Assembly: GCA_900551225.1 (NCBI GenBank)
Contig: URUZ01000392.1
Location: 1-5,899 of the forward strand
Direction of reading: 5' to 3'
Length of the DNA stretch: 5,899 bases
From: an uncultured Clostridium sp.
GTDB taxonomy: Bacteria > Bacillota > Clostridia > Lachnospirales > Lachnospiraceae
The first letter of the stretch is position 1, and each line of letters begins with the position of its first letter. Below the pieces are notes generated by a model. The model made no database searches and was not told the DNA's origin. It was given only the letters and a program-made list of their open reading frames with translations. The position numbers were made by a program, and so were the translations under genes. Positions 5,884-5,899 of this stretch are shown here, one piece after another.

Positions 5884-5899
5884 TCACAAAGTTCTGTGA
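5884..5899 (+). promoter_or_regulatory. Short inverted repeat at window edge
   Basis: TCACA (5884-5888) and TGTGA (5895-5899) are exact inverted arms separated by 6 bases, placed just after the predicted start of transcription of element B. This is where a repressor could bind. The arms are short and the window ends here, so it may extend or be chance. Confidence 0.25.

Overview
The window looks like chromosome from a moderately GC-rich Firmicute, most likely a gut Lachnospiraceae clostridium of the Enterocloster/Clostridium clostridioforme type. This is inferred from strong AGGAGG-type ribosome binding sites, GC-rich genes separated by AT-rich spacers, and a gene mix of TraX-like, YitT-like, LysR, YfcC and M20 proteins that is typical of that group. 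No rRNA, tRNA, CRISPR array or insertion sequence is visible.

Layout: (1) positions 1-54 are probably the last codons of an upstream gene. (2) 113-907 (+) encodes a TraX-family membrane protein with its own near-consensus promoter at 51-79. (3) 961-1827 (-) encodes a YitT-family membrane protein, convergent with TraX across a 53 bp gap. (4) 1917-2831 (-) encodes a LysR-type regulator. (5) 2967-4391 (+) encodes a YfcC-family transporter, divergent from the regulator. (6) 4472-5650 (+) encodes an M20-family metallo-amidohydrolase/peptidase of the AbgB/ACY1L2 type, probably co-transcribed with the transporter. (7) 5651-5899 is a noncoding tail with two near-identical extended -10/Rex-like elements, a clear hairpin terminator, and promoter-like sequence for a gene beyond the window.

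The most informative observation is a 17 bp interrupted dyad, ATTAG-N7-CTAAT, present twice. One copy lies between lysR and yfcC (2848-2864). The other overlaps the lysR stop codon upstream of yitT (1912-1928). Read in the direction of each target gene, the copies match at 16 of 17 bases. Each is followed by exactly 21 bp and then a TTGAC(A/T) -35 box and a TATACT -10 box, so each is centred near -65 of the predicted start site. That is the classical position for LysR-type activation. The simplest reading is that one regulator controls both the transporter/amidohydrolase operon and the YitT gene, making a three-part functional unit: an uptake or exchange carrier (YfcC), an intracellular amide/peptide hydrolase (M20), and a second membrane protein of unknown function (YitT). 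The substrate cannot be read from the sequence; an N-acylated or amide-linked amino acid, or a dipeptide, is a reasonable inference.
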